36,845 nucleotides of DNA from Planctomycetaceae bacterium (GTDB taxonomy: Bacteria; Planctomycetota; Planctomycetia; Pirellulales; Pirellulaceae). Below, in pieces: positions 6,764-16,389 of this stretch (within the stretch, counting starts at the first letter, position 1; each line of letters opens with the position of its first letter). The stretch lies in the NCBI GenBank assembly GCA_002726245.1, contig PBSM01000072.1, positions 1-36,845 on the forward strand, given 5' to 3'. Made by a program: the position numbers and the translations under genes. The notes under the pieces were generated by a model that saw only the letters and a program-made list of their open reading frames with translations, was not told the DNA's origin and searched no databases.

Positions 6764-8629
6764 TCAGCGCCGAGCCGGCCCGCCGCTGAGATACTCGAAG
6801 CGACGATTAACAGCGTCGGCCTTCTCGCCTTTCAAACGTGCGAGGTCTTCCTTCTGGATAGTAAACTCGTAACCCGGCTTGCCGTCACGGAGTAACACTA
6901 GCGTATTAAGGATCAAACCGGCCTCGACACCGGACTCTGTCTTTGCCAATACGTCGAGCAACGTTGGACGCGGGTCGGCACTTTCGGTCAGACCCAAGAA
7001 TTCTGCGGCGCGCGTTCGAATCATGAGTTCGGAGTCACCGTCGGCGATTCGCTTAGCCCGGTCAACGAACGGTGTGGCTTGCTTTCCATAACTGCTGCAT
7101 ACGATCAATCCCCAATAGCGGTGCCAAGGATCGTCGGAATTCAGAGCCTTTGTGATCTCCGCGCGAGCTTTGTCGAAACCGATTAGGCTTAGGTCGGCGA
7201 TATCGACTAACTCGCTGATCGCCGCTTTGTGCTTTTGGCTAAAGTTGACAGGACTTGCAAACGCTTGGTCATAGAGGTGATTCTCTGGATAGAGGCTCAA
7301 ATCCGGCAAACTCTTTACTCGCTGCGACAACCGATCACGCATGTCGGCTAACACTTCCCGGTAGGTCGGATCGGTCGCGAGGTTCTTCGTTTCGTGAGGA
7401 TCTTGCTCGATGTCATACAAAGCCTCGGCGGCCCGTGGCTCGAAGAATTGGCTTTGCACTGCATTCAACTTGCCGGCGTGGTACAGCTTTCGCCACTCCG
7501 TGTAAGCCAGCATGCGATAGCGGTAGTTGTTCTGCAGCCCGTCGAAGTTGAAAGGTTGGTAGCTGCGAACGTATTCGTACTTGCCCTTTCGGAGCGTACG
7601 AACGAAGTCGTACTTTTCATCAAAGCGATCGGCATAGCCAAGCGCCTCGTCGCGCTTGTCCAGCTCTGAGGCGGTGACTCCCTGGCCGAGGAACGCTCGG
7701 CCATCGACTTGTCTGGGAACGTCGATGCCGGCAAGGTTCAGCAGCGTCGGACCGAAATCGATGAAGCTGACAAAACCCTGAATGCGCGAGCCGATCGTCG
7801 CATCGACAAGATGCTTCCATTTCTCAGGAACGCGCACAACCAGTGGGACATGCAAGCCGCTCTCATAGGCATAGCCCTTGCCACGTGGGAGAACGCCTCC
7901 GTGATCGCCGAAGTAAAAGACAAACGTATCTTCGAGCAATCCATCGCTCTTCAACTGATCGACGACTCGACCAATTTGTTGATCGACTTCGCGGATGCGG
8001 TCGTGATAACGGGCGTAGGTATAACGAAACGTCGGCGTGTCGGGATGGTACGGAGCGACGAAGACGGAATCGAGATCGGTCACCGTCTTCCGCGACTCCA
8101 TCTGCTTGCGCGAAAAGTGCAGCGAGCTCTCGTGCGACGTGCCGAAACTCTGCATGTGGAAGAATGACTGCCCTTCCTTGCGGTTTCGCCAAGTTGCTCT
8201 TCGCGACGATGCGCCCCACACACCTTCCCCCTCGATGGCGTTGTAGTCTTTCTTCTGGTTGTTGGTCGTGTAGTAGCCAGCCTCACGTAAGTAGGCTGGA
8301 AACATCCGCAAACCTTCCGGCATCGGAACCGTCTTTGAACGCCGATGGAATTGCGTGCCGATCCGAGGCCCATAGCAACTAGTTATCAACGTCGTTCGAG
8401 CGACGGAGCAAACCGGGCTGTTGGAGAACGCGTTCTCAAAAATCAGGCCGTGACTAGCAAGTTCCGCGATGCGCGGTGTCTCGGCTCCGTGTTCATCGAA
8501 GAGCTTGAGATAGTGAACCGAGTTGTCCTCAGACAAAAGCCAGACGAAGTTCGGCCGGTCCGAGGCTTCTACCGGATGGCAAAGTATGAGCCCGATGTGC
8601 AGGAGAACGAAAACAGTAAGTCGCGTCAT
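6764..8629 (-). CDS. Secreted sulfatase (type I, alkaline-phosphatase superfamily) with helical C-terminal extension
   Basis: A 621-residue protein. ATG 8629 is chosen because it begins a signal peptide (MTRLTVFVLLHIGLILCHPVEA), although the frame is open further upstream. The sulfatase core is recognised from PNFVWLLSEDNSVHYLKLFD, the active-site segment SPVCSVARTTL at residues 71-81, and FYFGDHGGVLPRGKGYAYE with the distal Asp-His. The nucleophile motif is CSVAR: the third position is Val, not the Pro or Ala of the CxPxR formylglycine motif. The C-terminal 120 residues (TKALNSDDPWHRYWGLIV onward) look like HEAT-type helical repeats. It is probably periplasmic and acts on a sulfated polysaccharide. 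The gene lies downstream of the second sulfatase on the same strand, with a 95-bp gap and no strong terminator between them. Confidence 0.9.
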   Translation of the reverse strand: MTRLTVFVLLHIGLILCHPVEASDRPNFVWLLSEDNSVHYLKLFDEHGAETPRIAELASHGLIFENAFSNSPVCSVARTTLITSCYGPRIGTQFHRRSKTVPMPEGLRMFPAYLREAGYYTTNNQKKDYNAIEGEGVWGASSRRATWRNRKEGQSFFHMQSFGTSHESSLHFSRKQMESRKTVTDLDSVFVAPYHPDTPTFRYTYARYHDRIREVDQQIGRVVDQLKSDGLLEDTFVFYFGDHGGVLPRGKGYAYESGLHVPLVVRVPEKWKHLVDATIGSRIQGFVSFIDFGPTLLNLAGIDVPRQVDGRAFLGQGVTASELDKRDEALGYADRFDEKYDFVRTLRKGKYEYVRSYQPFNFDGLQNNYRYRMLAYTEWRKLYHAGKLNAVQSQFFEPRAAEALYDIEQDPHETKNLATDPTYREVLADMRDRLSQRVKSLPDLSLYPENHLYDQAFASPVNFSQKHKAAISELVDIADLSLIGFDKARAEITKALNSDDPWHRYWGLIVCSSYGKQATPFVDRAKRIADGDSELMIRTRAAEFLGLTESADPRPTLLDVLAKTESGVEAGLILNTLVLLRDGKPGYEFTIQKEDLARLKGEKADAVNRRFEYLSGGPARR

Positions 8630-8724
8630 TGAATGATCCCGGTTGTTTAATTGAGAACAAACGTGGGACAAAAGATGAAGGTACGTACCCTCTTTACATC
8701 TTTTCTCACCCATCTTTTCTCCGA

Positions 8725-10212
8725 TTACTTCCCTTCGCTCGCCCACTTCTTCATCAACGCAATGTTGTCTTCGATTCGCTTGAGGTGTTCAGGATCTCCT
8801 TTGCGAGCTTTGAGCGTATTCACGTATACCGTCATATCACTGTCGTACATCTCTGGCGTCTCGGGGTCGCGGCCGTGATCGTCCGTTTCGTCTATCCACC
8901 GATCCAAGCGCCCACGCAACTTCCTCAGCGTCCCGCTGTGCTTGGGATCAGAAGCTAGGTTCTTGATCTCATGCGGATCGGCTTGCAAGTCGTAGAGCTC
9001 TTCCGCTGGCCGCGACTCTGCGAGGATCAGCGATTGCGCGTCGTTGAGGCGACCGGCTGCGTGCGCGGCGCGGAGGGCGACTAGTATCGACTTCTTGTCC
9101 TTGTAGGCGTTTGGCTGCAAGTACGGTCGAGCGGGCAGGAAGTTGCGGATGTACTTGTAACGCTCCGTTCTAACACAACGAAGATGTTCTACCGTCTCGT
9201 CGCAACGATCGCGCGCGGCGAAGATGGCGTCACGCGGCTCGTAGGCCTTAGAAAACACATCGCGCGCCTGCATGTAATCAGGAATCGGAATGCCGGCTGC
9301 TGCGAGGGAAAGGGCCGCGATGTCAATGTGTTCGACGAGATCTTCGCGGGTCGCGCCTGCCGCGATACGGGGGCCACGAATGACGAGCGGCACATGGAGT
9401 CCTTCTTCGTAGAGAAACTGCTTGCCGCGAGCGTGGCTGATGCCGTGATCAGTCATGAAGACCACGAGCGTGTTATCGAGGATGTTTTCTTTCGCCAACC
9501 GAGCGAGAACCTCACCGACGAGCAAATCTGTAAAACGAACTGAATCCAGATAAGCGGCCCAGTCTTCAAGGATCACTTCATCCCGCGGATAATAGGGAGG
9601 CAGTGTCACGTCACTTGGCTTCGTCGCTGCTCCGAATTGTTCCTTGGCACGGGCCGCCAGTTTCTGAGCACCGGACCGGTTGCCGCCTCGCATCTTTCCG
9701 CCGCTTGTCTGGATCTGGTGGAAGAACGGTTGGCCTGGCTTGTGGCCCGACCAATCCGCGGAGTCATACATCGACGGATCCCATTCGAAGTTGTAGTCGG
9801 TCTTGCCCTTACGATTCTTCCGCCCTGGCCAGCTTCCGATGGAGGTGTGATAGCCAGCCTCCTGGAAGAGCTTCGGAACCGGTTGGATTCCTTCCAGCAA
9901 AACGATCTTCTTATCGCCGCGACCGCTTCGATGATGATGAGCCCCAATGCTCGTCTGGTACATGCCGGTGATGAAGGCCGATCGACAAGTCGAGCAGACC
10001 GGAGCCGTCACATAGGCGTTGGTAAACTTCACACCTTCTCTCGCCATGCGATCAACGTGCGGCGTCTCAATCGTCGTCTCGCCATAACACGAGAAGTTCG
10101 CCGACATGTCATCGACGATGATCCATACGATGTTGGGGCGCGAGTCAGCGGCTTGAAGTGACGAGGCAACAAGCAGAGTCAATGCAGCGAGCAGGAGTTT
10201 GGCGTATGACAT
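8725..10212 (-). CDS. Secreted sulfatase (type I)
   Basis: A 495-residue enzyme. ATG 10212 is preferred: GGAGG lies six bases upstream and the product starts with a clean signal peptide (MSYAKLLLAALTLLVASSLQ). Core motifs are PNIVWIIVDDMSANFSCYG with paired metal Asp residues, APVCSTCRSAFITG with the presumed formylglycine Cys at residue 73, and VVFMTDHGISHARGKQF with Asp-His and Lys. The C-terminal LYDLQADPHEIKNLASDP is the usual sulfatase tail. The active-site motif CSTCR has Thr in the position normally held by Pro or Ala. It should hydrolyse sulfate esters outside the cytoplasm. It sits between a GDSL/dehydrogenase-like gene and another sulfatase on the same strand, suggesting a shared polysaccharide-degradation role. 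Confidence 0.92.
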   Translation of the reverse strand: MSYAKLLLAALTLLVASSLQAADSRPNIVWIIVDDMSANFSCYGETTIETPHVDRMAREGVKFTNAYVTAPVCSTCRSAFITGMYQTSIGAHHHRSGRGDKKIVLLEGIQPVPKLFQEAGYHTSIGSWPGRKNRKGKTDYNFEWDPSMYDSADWSGHKPGQPFFHQIQTSGGKMRGGNRSGAQKLAARAKEQFGAATKPSDVTLPPYYPRDEVILEDWAAYLDSVRFTDLLVGEVLARLAKENILDNTLVVFMTDHGISHARGKQFLYEEGLHVPLVIRGPRIAAGATREDLVEHIDIAALSLAAAGIPIPDYMQARDVFSKAYEPRDAIFAARDRCDETVEHLRCVRTERYKYIRNFLPARPYLQPNAYKDKKSILVALRAAHAAGRLNDAQSLILAESRPAEELYDLQADPHEIKNLASDPKHSGTLRKLRGRLDRWIDETDDHGRDPETPEMYDSDMTVYVNTLKARKGDPEHLKRIEDNIALMKKWASEGK

Positions 10213-10225
10213 AGCGTCCTCCAAT

Positions 10226-10349
10226 GTAGCCATCACGCTCCGCGTGATGAAATGCGGAAGTAGTGATGACGCAACATCGGTTCAGAGATGGTTGTATTGG
10301 TGACGTGGTTTCGCCGCGCCGCTCACATCACGCGGAGCGTGATGGCTAC
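10226..10349. repeat. REPIN-like inverted hairpin pair, copy A
   Basis: The element starts GTAGCC, followed by the hairpin ATCACGC-TCC-GCGTGAT, and ends with the exact inverse, finishing GGCTAC. It is 124 bp long. It lies 13 bases before the start codon of the second sulfatase, just beyond that gene's GGAGG, and one base after the TAA of the GDSL/dehydrogenase gene. The inner spacer begins GAAATGCGGAAG, shared with copy B. The layout of a GTAG head, a short palindrome and two inverted copies about 125 bp across is that of REPIN elements mobilised by RAYT transposases. Confidence 0.85.
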
Positions 10350-10350
10350 T

Positions 10351-13035
10351 TTATCCCTGCGAGTCTAAGTGCCGCATCGTTTCGTCGAGCGTGTACTCGA
10401 GGTACGTATCCATGTCGTAGTTCAGAGCGTCCAACGCCGCTTCCTGAACCTCTTCCGCAGGGAGGAAGCTGCAGGCTCGTAGCGCTTCGACACGCACACG
10501 CGGATGAGGGTCGTTGATTCGTTTCTTTAGCTGCGCCACCGGTTCCTTCACTTGATCACGCCAGTAGCACAACACGCGTGTTGCCGCCGCACGGGCGTGA
10601 TAGTCTTCAGAATTGAGCACGTTCGTCAGTAACGCTTCATCGACGATATTGTGGGTTTGGTGAATCCACAGAGCCTCCAGCCGATACAGTTCGTAGTTCT
10701 CGTCGGCCGAGTCGAGCTTCGCGACCCATTTGCGCGTCGCCGCGACAACTTGTTCGCTGTCTCGCTCTGCCAACTCGCGACGAACGCGATAGCGCGTGCG
10801 ATCTTCAGGCTCTTTCAAGAGATCGAGCAGTTTCTCGATCGATTCGCCGGCGATCTTTGGTGCTTTAACCAGCGGACGACCCTTGTACGTCACTCGCCAG
10901 ATCCGGCCGTGGCTGTGATCGCGATTTGGCTCGCGCAGGTTATGCTGCAAGTGGCCAATCAAGGCGTTGTGCCAATCGACAATGTAAAGGGCACCATCGG
11001 GACCGAGCTGCAAGTCAACTGGCCGAAAGTTGCCGTCATCGCAGGCGACGATAGGTGGCAACTCTTCGCCAGTGTATCCAGAATCTTGTTCTTTCACGGA
11101 GAACTGCAACACGGCTCGATCGCCAATGACATTGTTCTGCAAGAAGTTGCCTTGGGCTTCCGGCGGGAAGTGACGGCTGGAAACGAATTCGCAACCGGAT
11201 GATGGACGAATCCGCTTCTTGATAAAGGTCGGATAAGTGCCCTTCACCTTCGGACCTCCAAAGTCGAGACCCTTGTCACGGCAACCACCCGGATGCTTAT
11301 CGGGGTGCTGTACAACGCCGCCGATCGGAGCTGCCCAGTAATTGAATCCAGGCGAAGCGTCCGCAATGAAGTTCTGGCCCCAACGATCGAAGACATGGCC
11401 CCACGGGTTCGCGAACGACAGTGACACATGCACGTCGGTCTTGGCCGTTCGCGGATCGTAACGCCAGACCCCGGCATCGCCGAGTCGATTCAAGCCGTAG
11501 GGGCTCTCGATTTGCGACTGCTTGAAAGTCCCTTCGGCGAAGTACAGCCCGCCGCCGGGTCCCCATTCGAACGCCGCCGGGCCGTGATGCGAGTCGGCAG
11601 TGTCGAGACCGATGATCTGACGGATCCGAACGTCTTCCTTGTCGTCACCGTCTGTGTCCTTGAGAAACAAGATGTCGGGTTGCTGAGCAACCCAGACGCC
11701 GCCTCGCCCGAGCTCGAACCCGGTCGGCTGATGCAATCCGCCAGCGAAGACCTTGCACTCATCCGCGCGGCCGTCGCTGTCTTTGTCTTCGAGGATGAGC
11801 AGCTTGTCGTCCATCTTCGATTTCGGCTTCCAGTGCGGATACGACGGCATCGTCGAGACCCACAAGCGGCCTTTATTGTCGAAGTTCATCGAAACGGGGT
11901 TGGCCAGCTCCGGGAAATCCTCTTCCGAGGCGACGAGGTTGATTTCGTAGCCGTCAGCCAACTTGAAGTACTTCTGCTGCTCTGCCGCCGGCCGATAGTC
12001 GAGCGAGCCAAGCTTTCCCTTCTCACGGTTGGGATCGTTGTCGCCGCCGACATTGGTCTTCGGTTGAATGAACGGCAGCGTGTTGCTGTCGTTAGCCTTC
12101 TCGGCCACCTTCTTGTCTTGAGCTAACTGCCAGATACGGGCGTCGCGATTAGCCGTCATCTGATCGAGAATTGCTCGCTCGCGTTCCATGACATCCGTGT
12201 TGTTGTAGGTGCCATCGGTGCCGGCTTTGCCTCGCTTGCCCCAGATCGAGTAACCGTTCACAGCTCGGTAGCGATGCCACCAATGGAAGTTCTTGTCATC
12301 CACTTCGGCCTTAATCGCCAAGTCGAACGTCGCCGGTGCCTGGTCGGGGCCAAACAACGCCGCGTTCATAATCGAGCCGAGTTCTTGGTAGCCCTTGGTC
12401 TTGAGATGAGCTCCATCCAACGTGTAACGCGCGTCGCTCTTTTCGAATAGCTGCTTTGTCGGAGCGAAGATATTGGCGAAAACGACACCGGTCTCTTTCG
12501 CCACATCTCGGATCGCTTCTGTGTAAGCGGCGAGGCGAGGATTATGCTCGCTGCCGTCGGGCAAGTTCTTGTCGCCGGTGTTCTCAAACGCGATCGGCGA
12601 TACGAGTACGATTCGTGGCGATCCCTTGCCGCTGTAGTCTTGTGCCTTTGTATCGTTGACGACCTTCGTAAGATCGGCAGTGAAGGACGCAAGACCGGCT
12701 TCACCTTGGAAGGATTCGTTGAATCCGAAGAAGTACAGCACGACATCAGCCCTGCTGTGCTTCAGGTGTTGGTCCGGCTCACCGAAGTTTAGCGATCGCA
12801 ATCGATTGAGCGGCTCATCACCCGGCAAGCACAGATTGCGAACCGTCAAGTTGTGCCTCGGGAATCGCTGATGCAGTTGCGTCTCCCAATAGTTCTGATG
12901 TTGCATCCGCTCACCGAGGGCATTGCCCGCGAGGCAGATGTGGTCGCCTTTCTTCAACTCGAGTCGCTCGGCGCTTGACGTCGTAACGAGTGCGAAAGGG
13001 ATGACTAAGGCCAAGCATCCGCTAAATCTGTTCAC
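10351..13035 (-). CDS. Secreted GDSL-like hydrolase fused to a membrane-bound-dehydrogenase-like (TIGR02604-type) beta-propeller with HEAT tail
   Basis: An 894-residue protein starting at GTG 13035, with AGAGGA about eight bases upstream. A signal peptide (LALVIPFALVTTSSAE) precedes an SGNH/GDSL-like domain: LAGNALGERM replaces the usual GDS block, VVLYFFGFNES holds the Gly/Asn region, and LDGAHLKTKGY carries the catalytic Asp-x-x-His. From about residue 360, KLADGYEINLVASEEDF starts the planctomycete membrane-bound-dehydrogenase-like propeller (NKGRLWVSTMPSYPHW, EDKDSDGRADECKVF, GGGLYFAEGTF, DGALYIVDWHNALIGH). The last 150 residues are HEAT-like. Longer relatives end in a cytochrome c (CxxCH) module; none is present here. 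It is likely periplasmic. The serine nucleophile position appears changed, so esterase activity is doubtful. Confidence 0.88.
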   Translation of the reverse strand: MNRFSGCLALVIPFALVTTSSAERLELKKGDHICLAGNALGERMQHQNYWETQLHQRFPRHNLTVRNLCLPGDEPLNRLRSLNFGEPDQHLKHSRADVVLYFFGFNESFQGEAGLASFTADLTKVVNDTKAQDYSGKGSPRIVLVSPIAFENTGDKNLPDGSEHNPRLAAYTEAIRDVAKETGVVFANIFAPTKQLFEKSDARYTLDGAHLKTKGYQELGSIMNAALFGPDQAPATFDLAIKAEVDDKNFHWWHRYRAVNGYSIWGKRGKAGTDGTYNNTDVMERERAILDQMTANRDARIWQLAQDKKVAEKANDSNTLPFIQPKTNVGGDNDPNREKGKLGSLDYRPAAEQQKYFKLADGYEINLVASEEDFPELANPVSMNFDNKGRLWVSTMPSYPHWKPKSKMDDKLLILEDKDSDGRADECKVFAGGLHQPTGFELGRGGVWVAQQPDILFLKDTDGDDKEDVRIRQIIGLDTADSHHGPAAFEWGPGGGLYFAEGTFKQSQIESPYGLNRLGDAGVWRYDPRTAKTDVHVSLSFANPWGHVFDRWGQNFIADASPGFNYWAAPIGGVVQHPDKHPGGCRDKGLDFGGPKVKGTYPTFIKKRIRPSSGCEFVSSRHFPPEAQGNFLQNNVIGDRAVLQFSVKEQDSGYTGEELPPIVACDDGNFRPVDLQLGPDGALYIVDWHNALIGHLQHNLREPNRDHSHGRIWRVTYKGRPLVKAPKIAGESIEKLLDLLKEPEDRTRYRVRRELAERDSEQVVAATRKWVAKLDSADENYELYRLEALWIHQTHNIVDEALLTNVLNSEDYHARAAATRVLCYWRDQVKEPVAQLKKRINDPHPRVRVEALRACSFLPAEEVQEAALDALNYDMDTYLEYTLDETMRHLDSQG

Positions 13036-13191
13036 GTTTCTTTCCTCTGTCCGCTCGTGGCGTTAGCAGTTTCACGATTTGTTCCCTCAGCCAAGGCTGT
13101 GGATGTAGGGAGCAAGTCAAGCCTTCTATAATAACCACTTGCAGGTGTTCGTGCCTCCCCTCAGAAACGCCCGCATCTTGGAGAACGCGAC

Positions 13192-13800
13192 GTGGAATTC
13201 TACTGGGACGAAGAGCGGCAGGCCGTCGTGGCACGCTTTCGCACGTCTACAATCCTCGACGAAGACTTGATTCAGAGCATCGGCCGTGAAATGCTGAATG
13301 CCACTGCGATGGCGGAGCAATCGGGGAGGATGATCATCGACTTCTTAGGCGTGCGTCTCATGAGTTCGGCGATGATCGGCAAGCTCGTGTTGCTCAATAA
13401 GAAGGCGAAGATGAGTGGCGTCGATCTGAAGTTCTGCAACATCGACCCGAATGTACTTGAAGTCTTTAAGATCACACGGTTGAACAAGATCTTTCGGCAC
13501 ATATGCGAGCCAATCAGATTTGATAGCCTGGAGCCACTCGTATCGACGCCCTTTGACGAGCCTTACAAGCTCTATTTGGAAGAGCGAGGCTTGCGGTGGA
13601 ACAAGTCCCGACGGCGGATCGTCGCGATCGTTCACTCGCTGTCGCGAACCTTCACCGTCGATGATGTCATGTCAGCTCTGCAAAGACAGAACTCGCGGCC
13701 AACTGTCTGTCGCACGCTCTTTGAACTCTGGGATGCCGGCCTGCTAGAGCAATCGAGTCGCAACGGGCAATCGTTCTATACCAAGCGTTTGCCGAGTTAG
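13192..13800 (+). CDS. STAS domain fused to a Fur-like winged-helix DNA-binding domain
   Basis: A 202-residue protein with GTG start and GGAG about nine bases upstream. Residues 1-110 form a STAS (anti-sigma-factor antagonist) domain: RMIIDFLGVRLMSSAMIGKL contains the central strand and the Ser pair where the phosphorylatable Ser lies, followed by LKFCNIDPNVLEVFKITRLN. From about residue 128, RGLRWNKSRRRIVAIVHSL and SRPTVCRTLFELWDAGLL match the winged helix of Fur-family repressors (the S-x-x-T-V-x-R-T-L recognition helix). The Fur metal-binding dimerisation domain (His-rich, CxxC) is missing. It is divergent from the GDSL/dehydrogenase gene, with 156 bp between them. I infer a partner-switch input controlling DNA binding; this combination is not one I recognise. 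Confidence 0.75.
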   Translation: MEFYWDEERQAVVARFRTSTILDEDLIQSIGREMLNATAMAEQSGRMIIDFLGVRLMSSAMIGKLVLLNKKAKMSGVDLKFCNIDPNVLEVFKITRLNKIFRHICEPIRFDSLEPLVSTPFDEPYKLYLEERGLRWNKSRRRIVAIVHSLSRTFTVDDVMSALQRQNSRPTVCRTLFELWDAGLLEQSSRNGQSFYTKRLPS

Positions 13801-13889
13801 TTCTTCCTTGTCGCGAGTCCAGCCGCCACGCGACGCTCATCCAGACTTTGCGCGTGTCGAGTTCGGCACTTGGATCTTCTTGTGTGCTC

Positions 13890-15965
13890 CTAGACGAAGT
13901 GCGTGGAGTCTGCCTGTACGTCATCCGCATCGAGCAGTGTTGGCAGCACATCGGCACATTGAATGATCGCATGTGTTTGACTATCAGGTTTGACTTTACC
14001 TGGCCAGCGCGCGACGAACGCGGTATGCACTCCAAGCTCCCAGTTGGTCCATTTGCAGCCGGGGAATTGTACGCCCTGCTCGGAAGTGAACAAGACGAGC
14101 GTATCGTCAGACTGGCGTATGACAAGCGTTCGGTGAACTAGTGATGCGCCGTGTTTAGTTTCCCGGTCACAGAGGCCGAAGCCGAACTTGCCGAAAAACG
14201 CATCGATCGCATCTAGCAAATCGGCGTCTTCTGTACCGGTGGCGAAACTCTTGCCCTGAGCCGGAGGCTCGTGTTGGCCAACTCTCCCGACCACGATCGT
14301 TGCAAAACCTTTCGCGGCAGATGCATCTTTGTCGTGTTGATCCACAACACTCCCACGCGGCATGCTGGCCACGGCAGTAACGAAGACAAGATCGGGGTGA
14401 GTGAGAACCGCCTCGCCTTCCGCGTTGCCCGTCGGATCATTCAGGAAGTTGATCACCAACAGCGCATCGATCGGCGAGCTAAAGTTGTCGCCGTTGGCAT
14501 CCAGATAAAACTCGGGCAGAGTGCCGACCGACGGCGGCGCAGCCAGCGGTCGCGGTCCGTTCTCGTTCAGCGAGTTGATGGGGAGTAGTGCATCGACGGG
14601 CGAGACTTCGCCGTTCCGATTTGGGTCGAGCGGCAGGAACGGATTCCGCGACGGTGTTGTGTTGACAACCTGAATCACCGCCAAGCCAAGTTGCAAGACA
14701 TGCCTGAACTCACCATTGAACAGACTCGGTGGATCGACGGTCCAACCCGCACCATAATTGACGATATCGCCGCCGTTATGGCGGACGACGAGTGTGTCGG
14801 TCGTTGGTGAAATGTTGAGCACTTCTTCGTCGTTCAGTGTCAACGCGTTGTCGCCGCTGCCGGTGATGTCGATCGTTTCGAGGCCCTGAATGTCGGCGTC
14901 GGCAATCTGCGTCAGATCGAGACTCTGCCCACTTCCGGTCAGTCGCAAGGCGTCGTTGCCGGCGCCTGCGTCACCCCCAATCATGCCGCTGAAGATGGCG
15001 TCGAGCTTGGCGACGTTCAGCGTGTCGTCGCCGTCGTTGCCGATGGCGTTGAGACGATCGAGTTGCGAGCCAGGGGCGCGGAACAATTCGATCGCCACGC
15101 TTCGCAACACGACATCGTCGCCATCCGAAACAATGTCGAGTGTGCCTGGGACGCCTGGTTCAATTCTGACCGCGACACCGCCCGCGGCGTCACCGTCGAG
15201 GATTGTGACGATGTAGTCTTCGACTTCGCCATCGGGGGCCTCTCCGGTCGGAGCCAGTCCCCCCGCCGAACTGAGTCGAAAGCGGGCACCTGTGTTTCCG
15301 GGAATAGCTCCGGCGGGTACGTCCAAGCTGAGCAGATTCACGCCCGCCTCGACGTCCACACTCGTGAAGATCTGCTCGCCCGAGTCGTCCCAATCGCCGT
15401 TCTGGTTGAAGTCGAGCCAAGCGTCCAGCTTACCGGTGCCCGATGACGTGATGCCAAAGCTCGATCTAGTTGTTACTCCGCTGCCCGCCACAATACTCGC
15501 CGCGACGAAAACGCCATCTTCGTCCGCAGCCCCGCTATTGTCATCGCCACCGGTTGTGTCTTGTCCAGCCGCCGCGTCGGGCTGGCCGTCCGGGTCCGCA
15601 TCGACGGCTTGACCAAGGAACAAGTTGTTGATGACGTGACGCGTTCCATCATTCAGAAGCGTCGTCGGATAGGTGCTTGCAAAGCCGGACTGACTCGCAG
15701 TCGGAGCATCCCCAAAGTCAAAATCGACCACCAGGTAAGTTTTGTCCGTAGCCGGCTCATCCGGCGGCAAGGCGTTGCCTACCGCGTCGGTAATGTCCTG
15801 TCCGCCTGCCAAGTCCAAACTGACGGTGCCCTTGAAGCCTGCCAGATCCCCGCCAGAGATGGTCACATCGTACGTGTCGGCGGCGACCAACGAGATATTG
15901 CTGACGGCCGCCGTGGTCGGGCCGGCCACCGCGAAATCGACGGTGTCTATGCCGGTCAAGCCCAA
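13890..15965 (-). pseudogene. Chimeric ORF: truncated GEVED/dockerin-type extracellular protein joined to a sulfatase C-terminal scrap
   Basis: The 691-codon frame has no signal peptide. It opens inside an Ig-like segment (NISLVAADTYDVTISGGDL), and the frame upstream is closed by a TAG at 16011-16013, so the 5' part is missing. A GEVED domain follows (FDFGDAPTAS, LDAWLDFNQNGDWDDSGEQ, RLSSAGGLAP, DGEVEDYIV). Next come a repeat-type segment and two dockerin-like calcium motifs (DPNRNGEVSPVDALLPIN and DANGDNFSSPIDALLVIN), and an acidic tail (TEDADLLDAIDAFF). It then runs in frame into DDTLVLFTSEQGVQFPG and ELGVHTAFVARWPGKV, a sulfatase C-terminal region with no N-terminal catalytic part. The first codon is only a TTG. 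I read it as a recombination remnant. The 89 bp beyond its stop shows nothing. Confidence 0.7.
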
Positions 15966-16145
15966 CTCAGTGGTTCTACATCTACAAGAGACGTCTTGAG
16001 ATACGGATTCCTACGACAAAAACCGCCTTCCGCAGCGATCGACCTATTCACTTGGCTCATCCGCCATGGCACATGATCTAAGGACAGCACCTTCCCGACC
16101 AGCAGCGTAGTGGTTCCTACCGCTCAATTTACGCCGGCGAGCCCG

Positions 16146-16385
16146 CTACGCTGTTCCATCCCTGCCACAGTACGGACATTTCCGCGAGTCTTCGGGGTGC
16201 TCTTCTTCTGGGTCGTCCGAGCGATAGGCGGTTGTCTCGCGAATGCCACAGTTCGCGCACTTGTGCTCCCAGGCGTCAATGACCAGTTCTTCTTCGGGAC
16301 GTTCAAAGTGATTGTAGCGGCAGGTAACGGCAGCTTCCGCGCCACACTTTGCACACTCGCCGACGGTCTGTATGTCTCTGAGCAT
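16146..16385 (-). CDS. Small three-CxxC zinc-ribbon protein
   Basis: A 79-residue acidic protein with three CxxC knuckles: CAKC near residues 11-14, CANC near 43-46 and CPYC near 70-73, plus a further Cys near residue 22. It resembles small zinc-ribbon proteins of unknown function. The third knuckle lies at the very C-terminus. The ATG at 16385 sits four bases from the end of a REP-like element. The upstream neighbour is the sugar-phosphate isomerase, which is transcribed toward it, so read-through across the hairpin pair is plausible. No enzymatic motif is present. It could bind nucleic acid or a protein partner, but nothing in the sequence decides this. Confidence 0.7.
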   Translation of the reverse strand: MLRDIQTVGECAKCGAEAAVTCRYNHFERPEEELVIDAWEHKCANCGIRETTAYRSDDPEEEHPEDSRKCPYCGRDGTA

Positions 16386-16389
16386 GAAA

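Noticed and set aside
11428..12126. A 232-codon plus-strand frame inside the GDSL/dehydrogenase-like gene
   Set aside because: The opposite strand encodes clear beta-propeller motifs over the same bases; no start signal or domain supports this frame.
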